Source of the DNA: Thermoflexus sp.
GTDB lineage: Bacteria > Chloroflexota > Anaerolineae > Thermoflexales > Thermoflexaceae
Assembly: GCA_017743605.1 (NCBI GenBank)
Contig: JAGHYO010000158.1
Coordinates: 1-5,623, forward strand
Length of the DNA stretch: 5,623 nucleotides
Reading direction: 5' to 3'
The notes beneath the pieces are model-generated. The model did not search any database. It had not been told where the DNA came from and worked only from the letters and a program-made list of their open reading frames with translations. Shown here piece after piece: positions 5,576-5,623 of the stretch; position 1 is the stretch's first letter, and each line of letters starts with the position of its first letter. The position numbers and the translations under genes are program-made.

Positions 5576-5623
5576 AAGACAGGGGTTGCAGACAGAAGAC
5601 TCTCCTCTCGGAGACGATCGGCG

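Noticed and set aside
1..5623. CRISPR array, tRNA or rRNA genes, insertion sequence
   Set aside because: No regularly spaced direct repeats, no tRNA-like cloverleaf or CCA ends, no rRNA-like segments and no transposase motifs were seen.

Overview
The window is GC-rich bacterial DNA with strong Shine-Dalgarno sites (AGGAGG type), tightly packed genes and a marked preference for ATC as the Ile codon. The gene set looks most like a thermophilic or moderately thermophilic member of the Chloroflexota (Anaerolineae/Thermoflexus-like). It combines a MoxR AAA+ ATPase, a DUF6754-like two-helix membrane protein, a double zinc-ribbon protein with a long Pro/Glu linker, and two six-helix conserved hypothetical proteins. 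The taxonomic call rests on remembered family resemblance, not on a search.

Layout, all on the + strand. Positions 1-48 hold a perfect 20-bp inverted repeat that begins at the very first base, so it may continue outside the window. A 134-base leader with a weak promoter candidate follows. Positions 183-1133 encode a complete MoxR-family AAA+ ATPase with all its nucleotide-binding motifs. The 117-base gap after it carries a bulged stem-loop ending in T4 (possible terminator), which runs straight into a good sigma70-like promoter (TTGAAA...TATACT). From there an operon starts: a 67-aa small protein (1251-1454), a 238-aa protein with a membrane helix at each end (1454-2170), a 207-aa six-helix membrane protein (2183-2806), a 688-aa zinc-ribbon/linker/membrane protein (2822-4888) and a second 207-aa six-helix membrane protein (4885-5508). 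The final 115 bases are non-coding and hold two overlapping, mutually exclusive hairpins that could end the operon.

How the genes may work together. The 1-base and 4-base overlaps, and gaps of only 12-15 bases filled by Shine-Dalgarno sites, point to one transcript with coupled translation. Four of its five products are integral membrane proteins, so the simplest inference is a membrane complex with a cytosolic zinc-ribbon arm on a long flexible tether and alpha/beta domains predicted on opposite sides of the membrane. I do not know a function for it. The neighbouring MoxR ATPase could act as a chaperone or remodelling factor for the complex. However, it has its own expression signals, and its usual DUF58/von Willebrand partners are not in this window, so that link is only positional.
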